Shown: positions 25,600 to 33,846 of the stretch, in pieces
How positions within the stretch are numbered: position 1 is the first letter of the stretch
Layout: every line of letters starts with the position of its first letter
Assembly: GCA_041394145.1 (NCBI GenBank)
Contig: JAWKIW010000001.1
Coordinates: forward strand, 434,001 to 498,000
DNA: 64,000 bases
Direction: 5' to 3'
Source: JAWKIW01 sp041394145
Lineage (GTDB): Bacteria > Actinomycetota > Acidimicrobiia > Acidimicrobiales > Acidimicrobilacustridaceae
Notes under the pieces: model-generated
Seen by the model: the letters and a program-made list of their open reading frames with translations, nothing else
Database searches by the model: none
What the model was told of the DNA's origin: nothing
Program-made: the position numbers and the translations under genes

Positions 25600-27120
25600 T
25601 CACCCGGCCAGGCGCGCCGGCACGAGCGTGTCGCTGCGGTACGCCATCGCCGCCAGCACCTGCGCCCGCGTGAGGGGCGGGGCGGCGGCGTCGAGATCGG
25701 CGATGGTCAGGGCCACGGCCCGCAGGCGCTGGAGCCCCCGGGCGGTGAGGCGACCGCGCTGCAGCGCCGCCTCGAGCGCGGCCGACGCCTCGTCGTCGAG
25801 CGGCGCGTGCTCGTCGAGACCGCGGCGATCGAGGTCGGCGTTCACCCGCACCCCGCGGCGCGCCGCCCGCTGGCGCGCCGCGGCCACCCGATCCCGCACC
25901 GCCGACGACGGCTCGCCCCTGGCCGCCTGCAGCAGCTCGGCGGGGCTGGCCCGGTCGACCGTCACCCGCAGGTCGAAGCGGTCGAGCAGCGGCCCGGAGA
26001 GCCGCCGGTTGTAGCGGGCGACCGCGGCCGGCGTGCAGCGACACGCTCCGGGCGCGCCAGAGGCGCCGCACGGGCACGGGTTGGTGGCGGCCACCAGGAG
26101 GAAGCGGGCCGGCAGGGTGACCCGGTGCAGCGCCCGCACGATCCGCACCACCCCCTCCTCGAGCGGCTGGCGGAGCGCCTCGAGCACGCCGGTGGGGAAC
26201 TCGCCGAGCTCGTCGAGGAAGAGCACGCCGCCGTGGGCGAGGCTGATCTCGCCCGGCGCCAGCCACGTGCCCCCACCGCCGACCATGGCCACCGCCGATG
26301 CCCCGTGGTGCGGTGCCCGCAACGGCGGCCTGGCGAGCAGGCCGGCGATGCCGGGCTCGAGCTTGCCGGCCGCGGAGTGGACGCGGGTGGCCTCGAGCGC
26401 GGTGTCCCGGTCGAGGTCGGGCAGCAGCCCGGGCAGTCGGGTGGCGAGCATCGTCTTGCCCGAGCCGGGCGGCCCCGACAGGAGCAGGTGGTGCCCGCCG
26501 GCGGCCGCCACCTCGACCACGTGGCGCGCGGCGGCGTGACCGCGGACGTCGGCGAGGTCGGGCTCGGGTGGTGGTGGCGGCGGATCGGGCTCGGGCGGGG
26601 CCGGTGGCCAGCCACCGTCGCCGGCGAGGGCGTCGACCACCTCCCGCAGCGTCGCCACCGGGACCACCCCGCAGCTGCCGGTGAGCCGGGCCTCGGCGGC
26701 GGCACGGCGAGGCACGACCACCGTCGCGGCGTCGACCGCCGCCACGAGCGGCAGGGTGCCGGGCACGGGGCGCAGCGACCCGTCGAGGCCGAGCTCGCCG
26801 AGGAAGCCGAGGCCCTCGAGCGCCTCGACGGGCACCTGGTCGGAGGCAGCGAGCAGCGCGACCGCGATGGCGAGGTCGAGACCTGCGCCGCCCTTGCGCA
26901 GGTCCGACGGCGCGAGGTTCACCGTCGTGCGCTGGCCGGGCCACGCGAGACCCGACGACAGCAGCGCGGCCCGCACGCGATCGCGGGCCTCACGGCACGA
27001 GGTGTCGGGAAGCCCGACGATGGTGAAGCCGGGCAGGCCGGACGAGACGTGGACCTCGACGGCGACGGCGTGGCCGTCGACCCCGAGCAGCGTGGCGGAC
27101 GGGACGGTGGCGAGGGACAT
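25600..27120 (-). CDS. comM: YifB/ComM-family Mg-chelatase-like AAA+ ATPase
   Basis: ComM is a hexameric helicase that promotes branch migration during natural transformation. The 506-residue protein starts MSLATVPSATLLGVDGHAV and has the N-terminal Lon-protease-like fold (VHVSSGLPGFTIVGLPDTSCREARDR is its hallmark), then the AAA+ domain with GPPGSGKTMLATRLPGLLP (Walker A), GVLFLDELGEFP (Walker B) and NPCPCG. The C-terminal domain follows (RGLQRLRAVALTIADLD). A Pro-rich linker (PPAPPEPDPPPPPPEPD) joins the two domains. With dprA directly downstream, this suggests a DNA-uptake module. Confidence 0.92.
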   Translation of the reverse strand: MSLATVPSATLLGVDGHAVAVEVHVSSGLPGFTIVGLPDTSCREARDRVRAALLSSGLAWPGQRTTVNLAPSDLRKGGAGLDLAIAVALLAASDQVPVEALEGLGFLGELGLDGSLRPVPGTLPLVAAVDAATVVVPRRAAAEARLTGSCGVVPVATLREVVDALAGDGGWPPAPPEPDPPPPPPEPDLADVRGHAAARHVVEVAAAGGHHLLLSGPPGSGKTMLATRLPGLLPDLDRDTALEATRVHSAAGKLEPGIAGLLARPPLRAPHHGASAVAMVGGGGTWLAPGEISLAHGGVLFLDELGEFPTGVLEALRQPLEEGVVRIVRALHRVTLPARFLLVAATNPCPCGASGAPGACRCTPAAVARYNRRLSGPLLDRFDLRVTVDRASPAELLQAARGEPSSAVRDRVAAARQRAARRGVRVNADLDRRGLDEHAPLDDEASAALEAALQRGRLTARGLQRLRAVALTIADLDAAAPPLTRAQVLAAMAYRSDTLVPARLAG

Positions 27121-27566
27121 GGCTCCTCCGGGGACGGCGCGCGGGCGACCGGTCGTGGGCGGTGGCCGAACGGCGGCCACGACCGGGGCCGGGCCCGGTG
27201 GTGCGCCTCGAGGAGGCGAGGCGATGCGAGGTCGCCAGGAGCGGAGCTCGCCCCCACCACGACGGCGCGACGGGAGCGGTGGCGGTGCGGCGCACGCCGG
27301 CGCAGCCCGCGATCCGGGACGCTCGTCGGACCCGACGCGCCCGAGCGGGCCGTGAGCCGACGAGGGGCAACCCTAGCGACGACGAGGGGCCGGGGGAAGG
27401 GGCGATCGCGTGCCGAGCGCCTCGGCGCCGGGTCCGGCGGGGGCGAGCCGCGGGGCGAGGAGGACCGCGGCACCACGATGGACCGCGGGGCGCAGCGGCC
27501 GTCCCGCCGGCCGACCGGCAGCACCGGTGCCCCGGTGCCCCGGTGCCCCGGTGCCCCGGTGCGCGC
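27121..27566. other. 446-bp intergenic region upstream of comM
   Basis: No coding sequence is supported here on either strand. It contains a perfect 10-bp inverted repeat (CCGGTCGTGG at 27149-27158 and CCACGACCGG at 27177-27186) that would form a stem in the comM 5' leader, and an 8-nt tandem repeat at its far end. No clear promoter could be picked because the region is uniformly GC-rich. Confidence 0.6.
27524..27562. repeat. 8-nt tandem repeat (CCGGTGCC), nearly five units
   Basis: Four full copies of CCGGTGCC plus seven bases of a fifth run without interruption, ending 4 bp before the stop codon of the cytochrome c gene on the other strand. Such arrays are prone to slippage and copy-number change. 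Confidence 0.8.
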
Positions 27567-27911
27567 CTAGCCCGTGGCGCCGAGCACCTCGCGCTCGTAG
27601 CGCACGACGGCCTGGATGTCCTCGTCGGTCAGCTGGTCCTCGAACGCGGGCATCGCCGTGCCGGACCGACCCTTGCGCACGGTCTCGGTGTGCTTGTCGA
27701 CGCTGATGCGGCCCGTGACCCCCTTCATCGGTGGACCGATCCCGCCCTCGCCGTTCACCCCGTGACAGGACGCGCACCGCGCCGTGTAGACGTCGTAGCC
27801 CTTGCCGAGCACGGCGTCGCTCGGGCGCGCCGGGCCCGAGGAGCAGGCGGCGGCGCCGGCCACCGAGGCGGTGAGCACGACGGCGATGGGGAGCCAGCGG
27901 GAGCGTCGCAT
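27567..27911 (-). CDS. Small c-type cytochrome lipoprotein
   Basis: The 114-residue precursor has a signal peptide with a lipobox-like AGAAACSS (cysteine at about residue 23), so it is probably anchored to the outer face of the membrane. One haem-binding CASCH motif and an axial Met in SGTAMPAFED identify a class I monohaem cytochrome c. It probably carries electrons in the respiratory chain, but no oxidase or reductase gene is nearby. The ATG at 27911 is leaderless by position of a TAACGT box. It is divergent from a 36-residue membrane protein gene. Confidence 0.88.
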   Translation of the reverse strand: MRRSRWLPIAVVLTASVAGAAACSSGPARPSDAVLGKGYDVYTARCASCHGVNGEGGIGPPMKGVTGRISVDKHTETVRKGRSGTAMPAFEDQLTDEDIQAVVRYEREVLGATG

Positions 27912-27918
27912 CGCCTGC

Positions 27919-27924
27919 ACGTTA
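27919..27924 (-). promoter_or_regulatory. -10 box (TAACGT), leaderless start of cytochrome c gene
   Basis: On the minus strand TAACGT ends 7 nt before the ATG at 27911 with no ribosome-binding site. Confidence 0.4.
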
Positions 27925-28019
27925 GTGAAGGCCTCGAGACGGTCGTCCCCCGCCCGACGCGGGCCGACGAGGTCGGCACCGATGGGGACCGAGGTGGCGG
28001 CGCGGGCCAGACTGGCGCG

Positions 28020-28130
28020 ATGGGCATGAACCCGTTCCGCCCGCACCGCCGCTCCCCTGCCGACTACGTCATGGTGGGCGCCGCCCTGCTCGTGGTCGCG
28101 GCCCTGGTGATCTGGGCCTTCCGCGGCTGA
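28020..28130 (+). CDS. Very small single-helix membrane protein
   Basis: An open frame of 36 codons starts MGMNPFRPHRRSPADYV and continues with one hydrophobic helix of about 20 residues (VGAALLVVAALVIWAF), ending RG. The basic N-terminus predicts it faces the cytoplasm. It is 7 bp upstream of the zinc-ribbon gene and divergent from cytochrome c. I do not recognise the family. Clean hydrophobicity and operon spacing make it a plausible small protein, but its size leaves doubt. Confidence 0.55.
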   Translation: MGMNPFRPHRRSPADYVMVGAALLVVAALVIWAFRG

Positions 28131-28137
28131 GCCCGCC

Positions 28138-28347
28138 GTGACCTGGCCCTTCGCCGACGACGAGGTCGACACCCGCTTCGTGCAGCCCTACGAGGCCACC
28201 AAGGCCTACGTGTGTCCGGGCTGCGGCCGCGACATCCCCGCCGGCACGTTCCACGTCGTCGCCGTGCCCCGTCGTTCGCCGGACGAGCGACGACACTGGC
28301 ATCGCGGGTGCTGGGACCGGCGCCATACCCGTCGCCCTCGAGCCTGA
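28138..28347 (+). CDS. Small zinc-ribbon protein, function unknown
   Basis: The 69-residue protein starts at a GTG (MTWPFADDEVDTRFVQPYEA) and has a CPGC pair and a later HRGC (RRHWHRGCWDRRH), which could form a zinc site, and a strongly basic C-terminus. Proteins of this pattern (YxCPGCGRxIPxGxxHVVA) are conserved in actinobacteria as hypothetical proteins. It may bind nucleic acid, but no activity is known to me. It is tightly spaced after the small membrane protein gene. Confidence 0.75.
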   Translation: MTWPFADDEVDTRFVQPYEATKAYVCPGCGRDIPAGTFHVVAVPRRSPDERRHWHRGCWDRRHTRRPRA

Positions 28348-28478
28348 CCGGCCCGCCGGCGGCTCGCGCGGCGACCGCACCAGCGCGAGGGCCGAGCGCC
28401 GTCTCCCCCGCGTCGAGCCGCGCACCGGTCGAACGGCCCACGTGGGCGGGCCCGTCGAGGATCCCCCACGAGTCGCCG

Positions 28479-28484
28479 TAGGCT
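28479..28484 (+). promoter_or_regulatory. -10 box (TAGGCT), leaderless start of phosphatase gene
   Basis: TAGGCT ends 8 nt before the GTG at 28493. There is no Shine-Dalgarno sequence in between. Confidence 0.45.
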
Positions 28485-28492
28485 CCGGCTCC

Positions 28493-29170
28493 GTGGAGCT
28501 CGTCCTCATCCGCCACGGCCAGCCGGCGTGGGCCCGTGAGGGCCGCAGCGTCGACGACCCCGGGCTCACGGAGCTCGGCGCCGCCCAGGCGGCTCGCGCC
28601 GCCGAGCGCCTGATCGGCACGCGGGTCGATCGGCTGCTCGTGTCGCCGCTGCGGCGGGCACGGGAGACGGTGGCGCCCATCGCCGACGCGCTCGGCCTCG
28701 AGCCCGAGATCCACGGCTGGCTGGCCGAGATCGGCAACCCGACCTGGGAGGGCACACCGACCGAGGAGGTCGAGCGCCTCTTCCGCGAGAGCCGCGGGCG
28801 CTCGATCGACGAGCAGTGGGAGGGGCTGCCCGGCGGCGAGAGCTTCCGGGCGTTCCACGACCGGGTCACCTCTGGCCTGCGCGGCTTCCTCGACGAGGCC
28901 GGTGCCGTGCAGCTCACCGACGACCCGCCCCAGTGGCGCCTGGTCGACCCCGACCGCCGGTTCGTGCTCGTGGCCCACGCCGGCACGAACGCCGCCGCGA
29001 TCGGTCACCTGCTCGGGGTCCGCCCCGTGCCGTGGGAGTGGGAGCGCTTCGTCTCCTTCCACGCCTCGGTCAGCGTGCTGCAGCCGCTCGAGATCGCCGA
29101 TGGGTGGTCCTTCAGCCTGCTGCGCTTCTCCGACACCAGCCACCTGCCCGACGACCACCAGACGCGCTGA
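28493..29170 (+). CDS. Histidine phosphatase (phosphoglycerate mutase-like) family protein
   Basis: The 225-residue protein has the RHG catalytic motif at the start (LVLIRHGQPAW), the arginine segment VSPLRRARETVAP and the second catalytic histidine in VLVAHAGTNAAAIGHLLG. This branch-2-like histidine phosphatase fold covers phosphoglycerate mutases, phosphosugar phosphatases and alpha-ribazole phosphatases, and the substrate cannot be told from sequence. The start is placed at GTG 28493, close to the RHG motif and just after a -10 box. It is followed by the secreted amidase gene. Confidence 0.88.
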   Translation: MELVLIRHGQPAWAREGRSVDDPGLTELGAAQAARAAERLIGTRVDRLLVSPLRRARETVAPIADALGLEPEIHGWLAEIGNPTWEGTPTEEVERLFRESRGRSIDEQWEGLPGGESFRAFHDRVTSGLRGFLDEAGAVQLTDDPPQWRLVDPDRRFVLVAHAGTNAAAIGHLLGVRPVPWEWERFVSFHASVSVLQPLEIADGWSFSLLRFSDTSHLPDDHQTR

Positions 29171-29263
29171 CGGCCACGCGCCTCGAATGGCCGCGGCGGC
29201 GCGGGGGGACGCCCGGTCCGGGGCCCCGACCCGGGGCGGACCGGCCACCACCCGGCGCGCCAC

Positions 29264-29269
29264 TACGGT
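29264..29269 (+). promoter_or_regulatory. -10 box (TACGGT), leaderless start of amidase gene
   Basis: TACGGT ends 8 nt before the ATG at 29278 with no ribosome-binding site. Confidence 0.45.
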
Positions 29270-29277
29270 TGCCCCCG

Positions 29278-31524
29278 ATGGCGACCGACGACCACCCCGC
29301 CGCCGACCGCTCACGCCGCGAGGTTCTGCGCCTACTCGGCGCGGCCGCCGCCGGCGTCGCCCTGCCCGCTGCGTCACCGCTGCAGGCGGCGCTCGCCGAG
29401 CCGAGCTCGTCGACCTCGACGACCTCGACGACCTCGACGTCCTCGACGACCTCGACGACCTCATCGACATCGACCTCGGCACCGCCGGCCACGACCACCA
29501 CCACCCCGCCGCCGCTCCCGCCCGGCGCAACCATCGAGCACCGCGTCCCGCCCCGGGCCGACCGCCCCCTGACGGGGACGGCACCGAGCCCGCCGGCGAG
29601 CGTCGTCGAGCACGGCGAGACCGGGCTGGTCCCGTTCAGCCTCGTCGGGTTCACCGTGACCGACGACCGCCGCGGCACCGCCGACGCCTCGTTCTCGGTC
29701 CTGGCCGACTCGGGCTGGACGCCGTGGGCGGCCCTCGACTTCGACCACGACGACGCCAACAGCGAACCGGTCTGGGTCGGCCGGGCGACGGGCTATCGGG
29801 TCCGCGTCCCCGTCGGCGCCACCGTCACCGCCCACCTCGGTCGCGACGGCGGCGATCCACCGGGCACCGCCACCCGCCGCGCCCCCCAGGTCGGTCCCGG
29901 CACCCAGCCGGTCATCTACCTGCGGTCGTCGTGGGGCGCCCGTCCGCCCGCCAAGCCGATCGAGTACAGCGCCACCACCCGCCTCGGGGTCGTCCACCAC
30001 ACGGTCTCGTCGAACGCGTACGGCACGGCCGACGTGCCCGCCATCCTCCGCTCGATCCAGGCGTACCACCTCGACGTCCAGGGCTGGGACGACATCGGCT
30101 ACCAGTTCCTCGTCGACCGCTACGGCCGCCTGTGGGAGGGCCGCTTCGGCGGCATCGACCGGCCCACCATCGGCGCCCAGGCCAAGGGGTTCAACGTCGA
30201 CGCCTTCGGGGTGGCAGGCATCGGTGACTTCAGCGCGGGCTCGGCCCCGTCCGTGCTGGTGTCGGCGATCGCCGACCTCATGGCGTGGCGGCTCGGCCTC
30301 GTCGGCATCGCCGCCGACGGCCGCACCACGATCACCTCGACCGGCAACGAGTGGTTCGCCGACGGGCAGGTCGTCGACCTCCCCGCCATCGTCGGCCACC
30401 GCGACACCCGACCCACCGAGTGCCCGGGCAACAACCTCTACGCCGCCATCCCCGCCATCCGCGCCGCAGCCCGCGCCCGCCAGCCCGCCTACGGGCCCGC
30501 CGCGGCGTCCGCCAGTGCCGGCCCCGCCGTGGTCGGCCGCGACGGCCGGGCCGAGGCCTACGGGCTGACCGCGGGTGGCGGGGTGGTCGTCGCCTACCAG
30601 CAGGCGCCCGGGGCGTCGTGGTCGCCGTGGTACCCGCTCGCCGGCGGACCGTCGTTCCCGACCACCAACCGCCTCCACGTGATCGCCGCCGCCGACGGCC
30701 ACCACGAGGCCTTCGTGCTCGGCCCGAGCGGGCAGCCCCACCGCAGCGTGCAGGGGCCGATCGGCACCGGCTGGTCGTCGTTCCAGGGCATGGGCGGCAC
30801 GCTGCTGTCGCCGCCGGCCGTGGCCCGCAACGCCGACGGCCGACTCGAGGTGTTCGGCATCGGGACCGACCACAAGCTCTGGCACACCTGGCAGCAGCAG
30901 CCCAACGGCTCGTGGAGCGGCTGGTGGCCGCTCGACGGTGCCGCCCTCGACGGACCGCCCGGCGTCGGGTCGACATCGGACGGTCGGCTCGTCGTCGCCG
31001 CGGTGGGCCAGGACGGCCGGCTGCACCTCGCCGCCCAGAACCGCGCCAACGGCACGTGGACCGCCATGGTGCCGATCGGCGGCAGCGGCCTCGCCGGCCG
31101 CCCCGCTGTCGGCCGCCACGCCTCGGGCGCGCTGGAGATCGTCGTGCGGTCGTCCACCGGCGCCGTCCTGCACACCACCCAGGCGGGCTTCTTCTGGTCG
31201 TCGCCGGCCCCCCGGGTGCCGGGGCTCTTCGTCACCGACCCGGCGCTGGCCGCCCAGCCCGACGGCCGGCTGGTGCTGTTCGGCGTCGGCACCGACGCCA
31301 TGCTGTACCGACTGCGCCAGTCGTCGGCGAGCAGCACGGCGTGGGATCCCTGGGTGCAGGTCGGCGGCTCGCTGGCCGGCGCACCGTCGGTGGTCGCCTA
31401 TCCCGACGGCCGGCTCGAGGTCTTCTCGGTCGGCACCGACGGGCGACTGTGGCACGACGTCCAAGCGGGCCCGAACGGCCCATGGGCCGGTCTCACGTCA
31501 CTCGGCGGGGCGCTCGTGCCCTGA
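29278..31524 (+). CDS. Exported peptidoglycan-recognition amidase with C-terminal beta-propeller
   Basis: The 748-residue protein has a twin-arginine-like signal (SRREVLRLLGAAAAGVALPAA), then a Ser/Thr-only linker of about 24 residues and a Pro/Thr stretch. A beta-rich domain (about 100-205) and a PGRP/amidase_2 domain (about 218-400) follow. The amidase domain shows SSWGARPPAKP, GVVHHTVSSNAYG, GYQFLVDRYGRLWEGRFGG and GHRDTRPTECPGNNL, so the zinc-binding His and Cys residues are present. The C-terminal 330 residues carry repeats such as DGRLEVFGIGTDHKLWH and DGRLVLFGVGTDAMLYR, typical of PLL/tectonin-like propellers that bind glycans. It probably cleaves or binds the peptide-glycan link in the cell wall. 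Confidence 0.9.
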   Translation: MATDDHPAADRSRREVLRLLGAAAAGVALPAASPLQAALAEPSSSTSTTSTTSTSSTTSTTSSTSTSAPPATTTTTPPPLPPGATIEHRVPPRADRPLTGTAPSPPASVVEHGETGLVPFSLVGFTVTDDRRGTADASFSVLADSGWTPWAALDFDHDDANSEPVWVGRATGYRVRVPVGATVTAHLGRDGGDPPGTATRRAPQVGPGTQPVIYLRSSWGARPPAKPIEYSATTRLGVVHHTVSSNAYGTADVPAILRSIQAYHLDVQGWDDIGYQFLVDRYGRLWEGRFGGIDRPTIGAQAKGFNVDAFGVAGIGDFSAGSAPSVLVSAIADLMAWRLGLVGIAADGRTTITSTGNEWFADGQVVDLPAIVGHRDTRPTECPGNNLYAAIPAIRAAARARQPAYGPAAASASAGPAVVGRDGRAEAYGLTAGGGVVVAYQQAPGASWSPWYPLAGGPSFPTTNRLHVIAAADGHHEAFVLGPSGQPHRSVQGPIGTGWSSFQGMGGTLLSPPAVARNADGRLEVFGIGTDHKLWHTWQQQPNGSWSGWWPLDGAALDGPPGVGSTSDGRLVVAAVGQDGRLHLAAQNRANGTWTAMVPIGGSGLAGRPAVGRHASGALEIVVRSSTGAVLHTTQAGFFWSSPAPRVPGLFVTDPALAAQPDGRLVLFGVGTDAMLYRLRQSSASSTAWDPWVQVGGSLAGAPSVVAYPDGRLEVFSVGTDGRLWHDVQAGPNGPWAGLTSLGGALVP

Positions 31525-31558
31525 GGGGAGCCGAGCCGGAGCACCCGGCGGTGTCGGG

Positions 31559-33049
31559 TCACTCCCCGGGGAGCGGGTCGGTGATCGGGACCGGCGCCTC
31601 CCGGACGAAGACCGTGGCGACGTCGTCGCGGTGCCCGATCCGCCACCCTTCCGTCCGGGCCAATGCGGCAGCGAGCGGCGCCCCGGTGTCCACGATCACG
31701 GTGTTCACGTCCTCCCGGCGCAGCTCGTCCTCCCACCCGGGCTGCGCCGTGATCACCGCGGCGTAGGTGTCGAGGTACTCGTCGTACACGTCGGTGCGCC
31801 CGTCGATCGCCACCCGGTAGCCACGTGCACGCCAGATCAGGTAGCCGCCCCAGTCGAAGGTGTTGAACAGCCGAGCCGGCGGCTGCTGCTGCAGCAACCA
31901 GTCCGTCGCCTCGACGGGGTAGGCGGCTCGCTCGGCAGCGGCGACCGTGTCGGCGTCGAGCCGTCGGCCCACGGCGAGGACGGTGACCAGCACGCACCCC
32001 AGTGCCGTCAGCACGACCATGCCCACCGGCACCGGCTGCGGTCGGCGGTCCGGATCCCAACGCCCGCGCTGCTCGAGGACGGCGGCCGCGTCACGGCTCA
32101 GCACCGGCGCGGCCACCTCGGCGAAGAACGAGATGACGCGCCCGACGCGCAGCGAGAAGAGCCCGACGCCCCCGACGAGCAGGACGTCGACGAGGTCCAG
32201 GCGTCGCCACCGCAGCGCCATCGCCAGCACCGTGCCGGCGAGCAGCACGAAGAACGGCCACGTCGCCGGGTCGGCCAGCGACGGCGGCTGGTACTCCTGC
32301 ACGTAGCGCACGCTCGCCCCGGTCTGGTGCAGCGCCAGGCCGTAGATCCGCACGCCGCTGGGGTTGGCCACGATGACGGCGGCGCAGACCGCCGAGACGC
32401 CGGCGAGCCACGCCAGGTCACGACCCGCCTTGGGCGTCACCCCCTCGACGCCGAGCGGGTGCCACCGGTGCACGGCCAGGTTCCCGACCTCGCCCGCGAG
32501 GGTGCCACCGAGCACGAGGAACCCGAAGGCCACGGCACCGTGCAGGTTCGCCCACAGCACGAAGACGGGGACCAGCCACCACAGCAGCGCCGGACGGGGC
32601 CGGTCTCGCCACCGCCTGACCACGGCGACGACGACGGCCGAGGCGACGAACGTGAACATCTGGGGTCGGGCAGCCCAGAAGTACGACGCCGCCAGCGCGG
32701 CCAACAGGCACGCGCCCGTCCGGACCAGCACCGGCCCCCGCGTCGCGGTGTACAGGACGGCGATGCCCACGGTCGCCAGCAACGCCACCACGATCGCCAG
32801 CAGCGGCCCGCCACCGAGACCCCACAGGGCACGGAACAGGATCTGGCTGCCCCAGTCCGTCGCGACCCGATCGACCAGCGGCCGGGTGTGGCTGAACGGT
32901 TCGACGTGGGGGATCCCGCTGTCGAGGATCAGCTCGCCGGTGCGCAGGTGCCACCAGGTGTCGTTGTCCAGCGCCGGTCGAAGGGCCACGAGGAAGGCCA
33001 GGACCAGCAGCACCGCGAACCCGAGCCGGTCGACGGTGACGCGCCGCAT
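31559..33049 (-). CDS. Polytopic membrane protein, GT-C glycosyltransferase-like
   Basis: The 496-residue protein has about ten hydrophobic segments and a soluble C-terminal domain of about 110 residues. The N-terminal loop LDNDTWWHLRTGELILDSG, with an acidic residue after the first helix, resembles the first outer loop of GT-C-type membrane glycosyltransferases. The C-terminal part (ARLFNTFDWGGYLIWRARG, VAIDGRTDVY) is typical of a family of uncharacterised actinobacterial membrane proteins. The function is inferred only from topology. The start is put at ATG 33049, where the first helix begins. Confidence 0.7.
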   Translation of the reverse strand: MRRVTVDRLGFAVLLVLAFLVALRPALDNDTWWHLRTGELILDSGIPHVEPFSHTRPLVDRVATDWGSQILFRALWGLGGGPLLAIVVALLATVGIAVLYTATRGPVLVRTGACLLAALAASYFWAARPQMFTFVASAVVVAVVRRWRDRPRPALLWWLVPVFVLWANLHGAVAFGFLVLGGTLAGEVGNLAVHRWHPLGVEGVTPKAGRDLAWLAGVSAVCAAVIVANPSGVRIYGLALHQTGASVRYVQEYQPPSLADPATWPFFVLLAGTVLAMALRWRRLDLVDVLLVGGVGLFSLRVGRVISFFAEVAAPVLSRDAAAVLEQRGRWDPDRRPQPVPVGMVVLTALGCVLVTVLAVGRRLDADTVAAAERAAYPVEATDWLLQQQPPARLFNTFDWGGYLIWRARGYRVAIDGRTDVYDEYLDTYAAVITAQPGWEDELRREDVNTVIVDTGAPLAAALARTEGWRIGHRDDVATVFVREAPVPITDPLPGE

Positions 33050-33108
33050 CCGACCATCTTGGCCTGCGCTCCACCGGCGGGTTCGCCAGCGTCGGCCGGG
33101 CGGGCCGA

Positions 33109-33453
33109 CTAGAACGCGCCCTCGATGACCTGCAGGTCCCCGCCGAGCACGGCAGCGACGTCGAAGCGGATCTGGCTCGGGCGGATCGGCGACTCCTCGA
33201 GCCACCGGGCCGCCAGCCGACGGATCCGCTGGCGCTTCGCATGGGTCACGGCTTCGCCGGGCGTGCCGTAGGCCGTGGTGGTTCGGGTCTTCACCTCGCA
33301 GAACACGATGGTCCGGTTGCGGCGCACCACCAGATCGAGCTCACCGTCACGGCAGCGCCAGTTGCGCGCCAGCACCTCGTAGCCGTGCTCCTCGTACCAC
33401 CGAGCCGCCAGCGCCTCGCCGTGGGCGCCGAGCGCCTGCCGGGCCCTGGTCAC
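33109..33453 (-). CDS. UPF0102 (YraN) endonuclease-like protein
   Basis: The 114-residue protein has the UPF0102 core: GEALAARWYEEHGYEVLARNWRC, the active-site-like GELDLVVRRNRTIVFCEVKTR (Asp, Glu, Lys of a PD-(D/E)XK-type nuclease fold) and a C-terminal IRPSQIRFDVAAVLGG. No cellular role is established. The GTG start overlaps the DUF2469 stop by 4 nt, matching the conserved DUF2469-yraN pair of actinobacteria. Confidence 0.9.
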   Translation of the reverse strand: MTRARQALGAHGEALAARWYEEHGYEVLARNWRCRDGELDLVVRRNRTIVFCEVKTRTTTAYGTPGEAVTHAKRQRIRRLAARWLEESPIRPSQIRFDVAAVLGGDLQVIEGAF

Positions 33454-33803
33454 GAGGGCTCGCCGTCGCGGTGGTCGCGGTCGCCGTGGACGAGGCCGGC
33501 CTCGGGCACGGCCAGCTCTCCCGGGTTCAGCTCCTCGATGCTCACGTCGCGGAAGGTCACGATCCTCACGTGCGGGACGAAGCGCTGCTGGCGGTACATG
33601 TCCCACACCCACGCGTCACGCAGCTCGAGGGTGACGAAGGGCCGTGACTCGACGCCTTCGACCGCCGAGGTGACCGAGTTGGCGAGGTACACGCCCCGCT
33701 CGGTCTCGACCACGTAGCGGAACATCGAGGCGACGTCGCGGTACTCGCGGTACAGCTGCAGGCGCAGCTCGGCCTCGTGGGACTCCAGCTCTTCGGCGCT
33801 CAC
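33450..33803 (-). CDS. DUF2469 family protein
   Basis: The 117-residue protein is a clear member of DUF2469, a family largely restricted to Actinomycetota and encoded near rplS and yraN. It starts SAEELESHEAELRLQLYREYRDV and contains FRYVVETERGVYLANS and DAWVWDMYRQQRFVPHVRIVTF, all diagnostic. The function is unknown. The GTG at 33803 has a GGGAGAGG purine stretch upstream. In many relatives lepB and rnhB lie between this gene and rplS, but here only 43 bp separate them. Confidence 0.92.
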   Translation of the reverse strand: MSAEELESHEAELRLQLYREYRDVASMFRYVVETERGVYLANSVTSAVEGVESRPFVTLELRDAWVWDMYRQQRFVPHVRIVTFRDVSIEELNPGELAVPEAGLVHGDRDHRDGEPS

Positions 33804-33846
33804 GGCCTCTCCCCCGCCGCCGTCGGCGGCGGCCGGCGTGCGACGG

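Noticed and set aside
29400..29470. Regular GACCTCGAC repeats as a DNA element
   Set aside because: They are the Ser/Thr linker codons of the amidase gene and are explained by coding.
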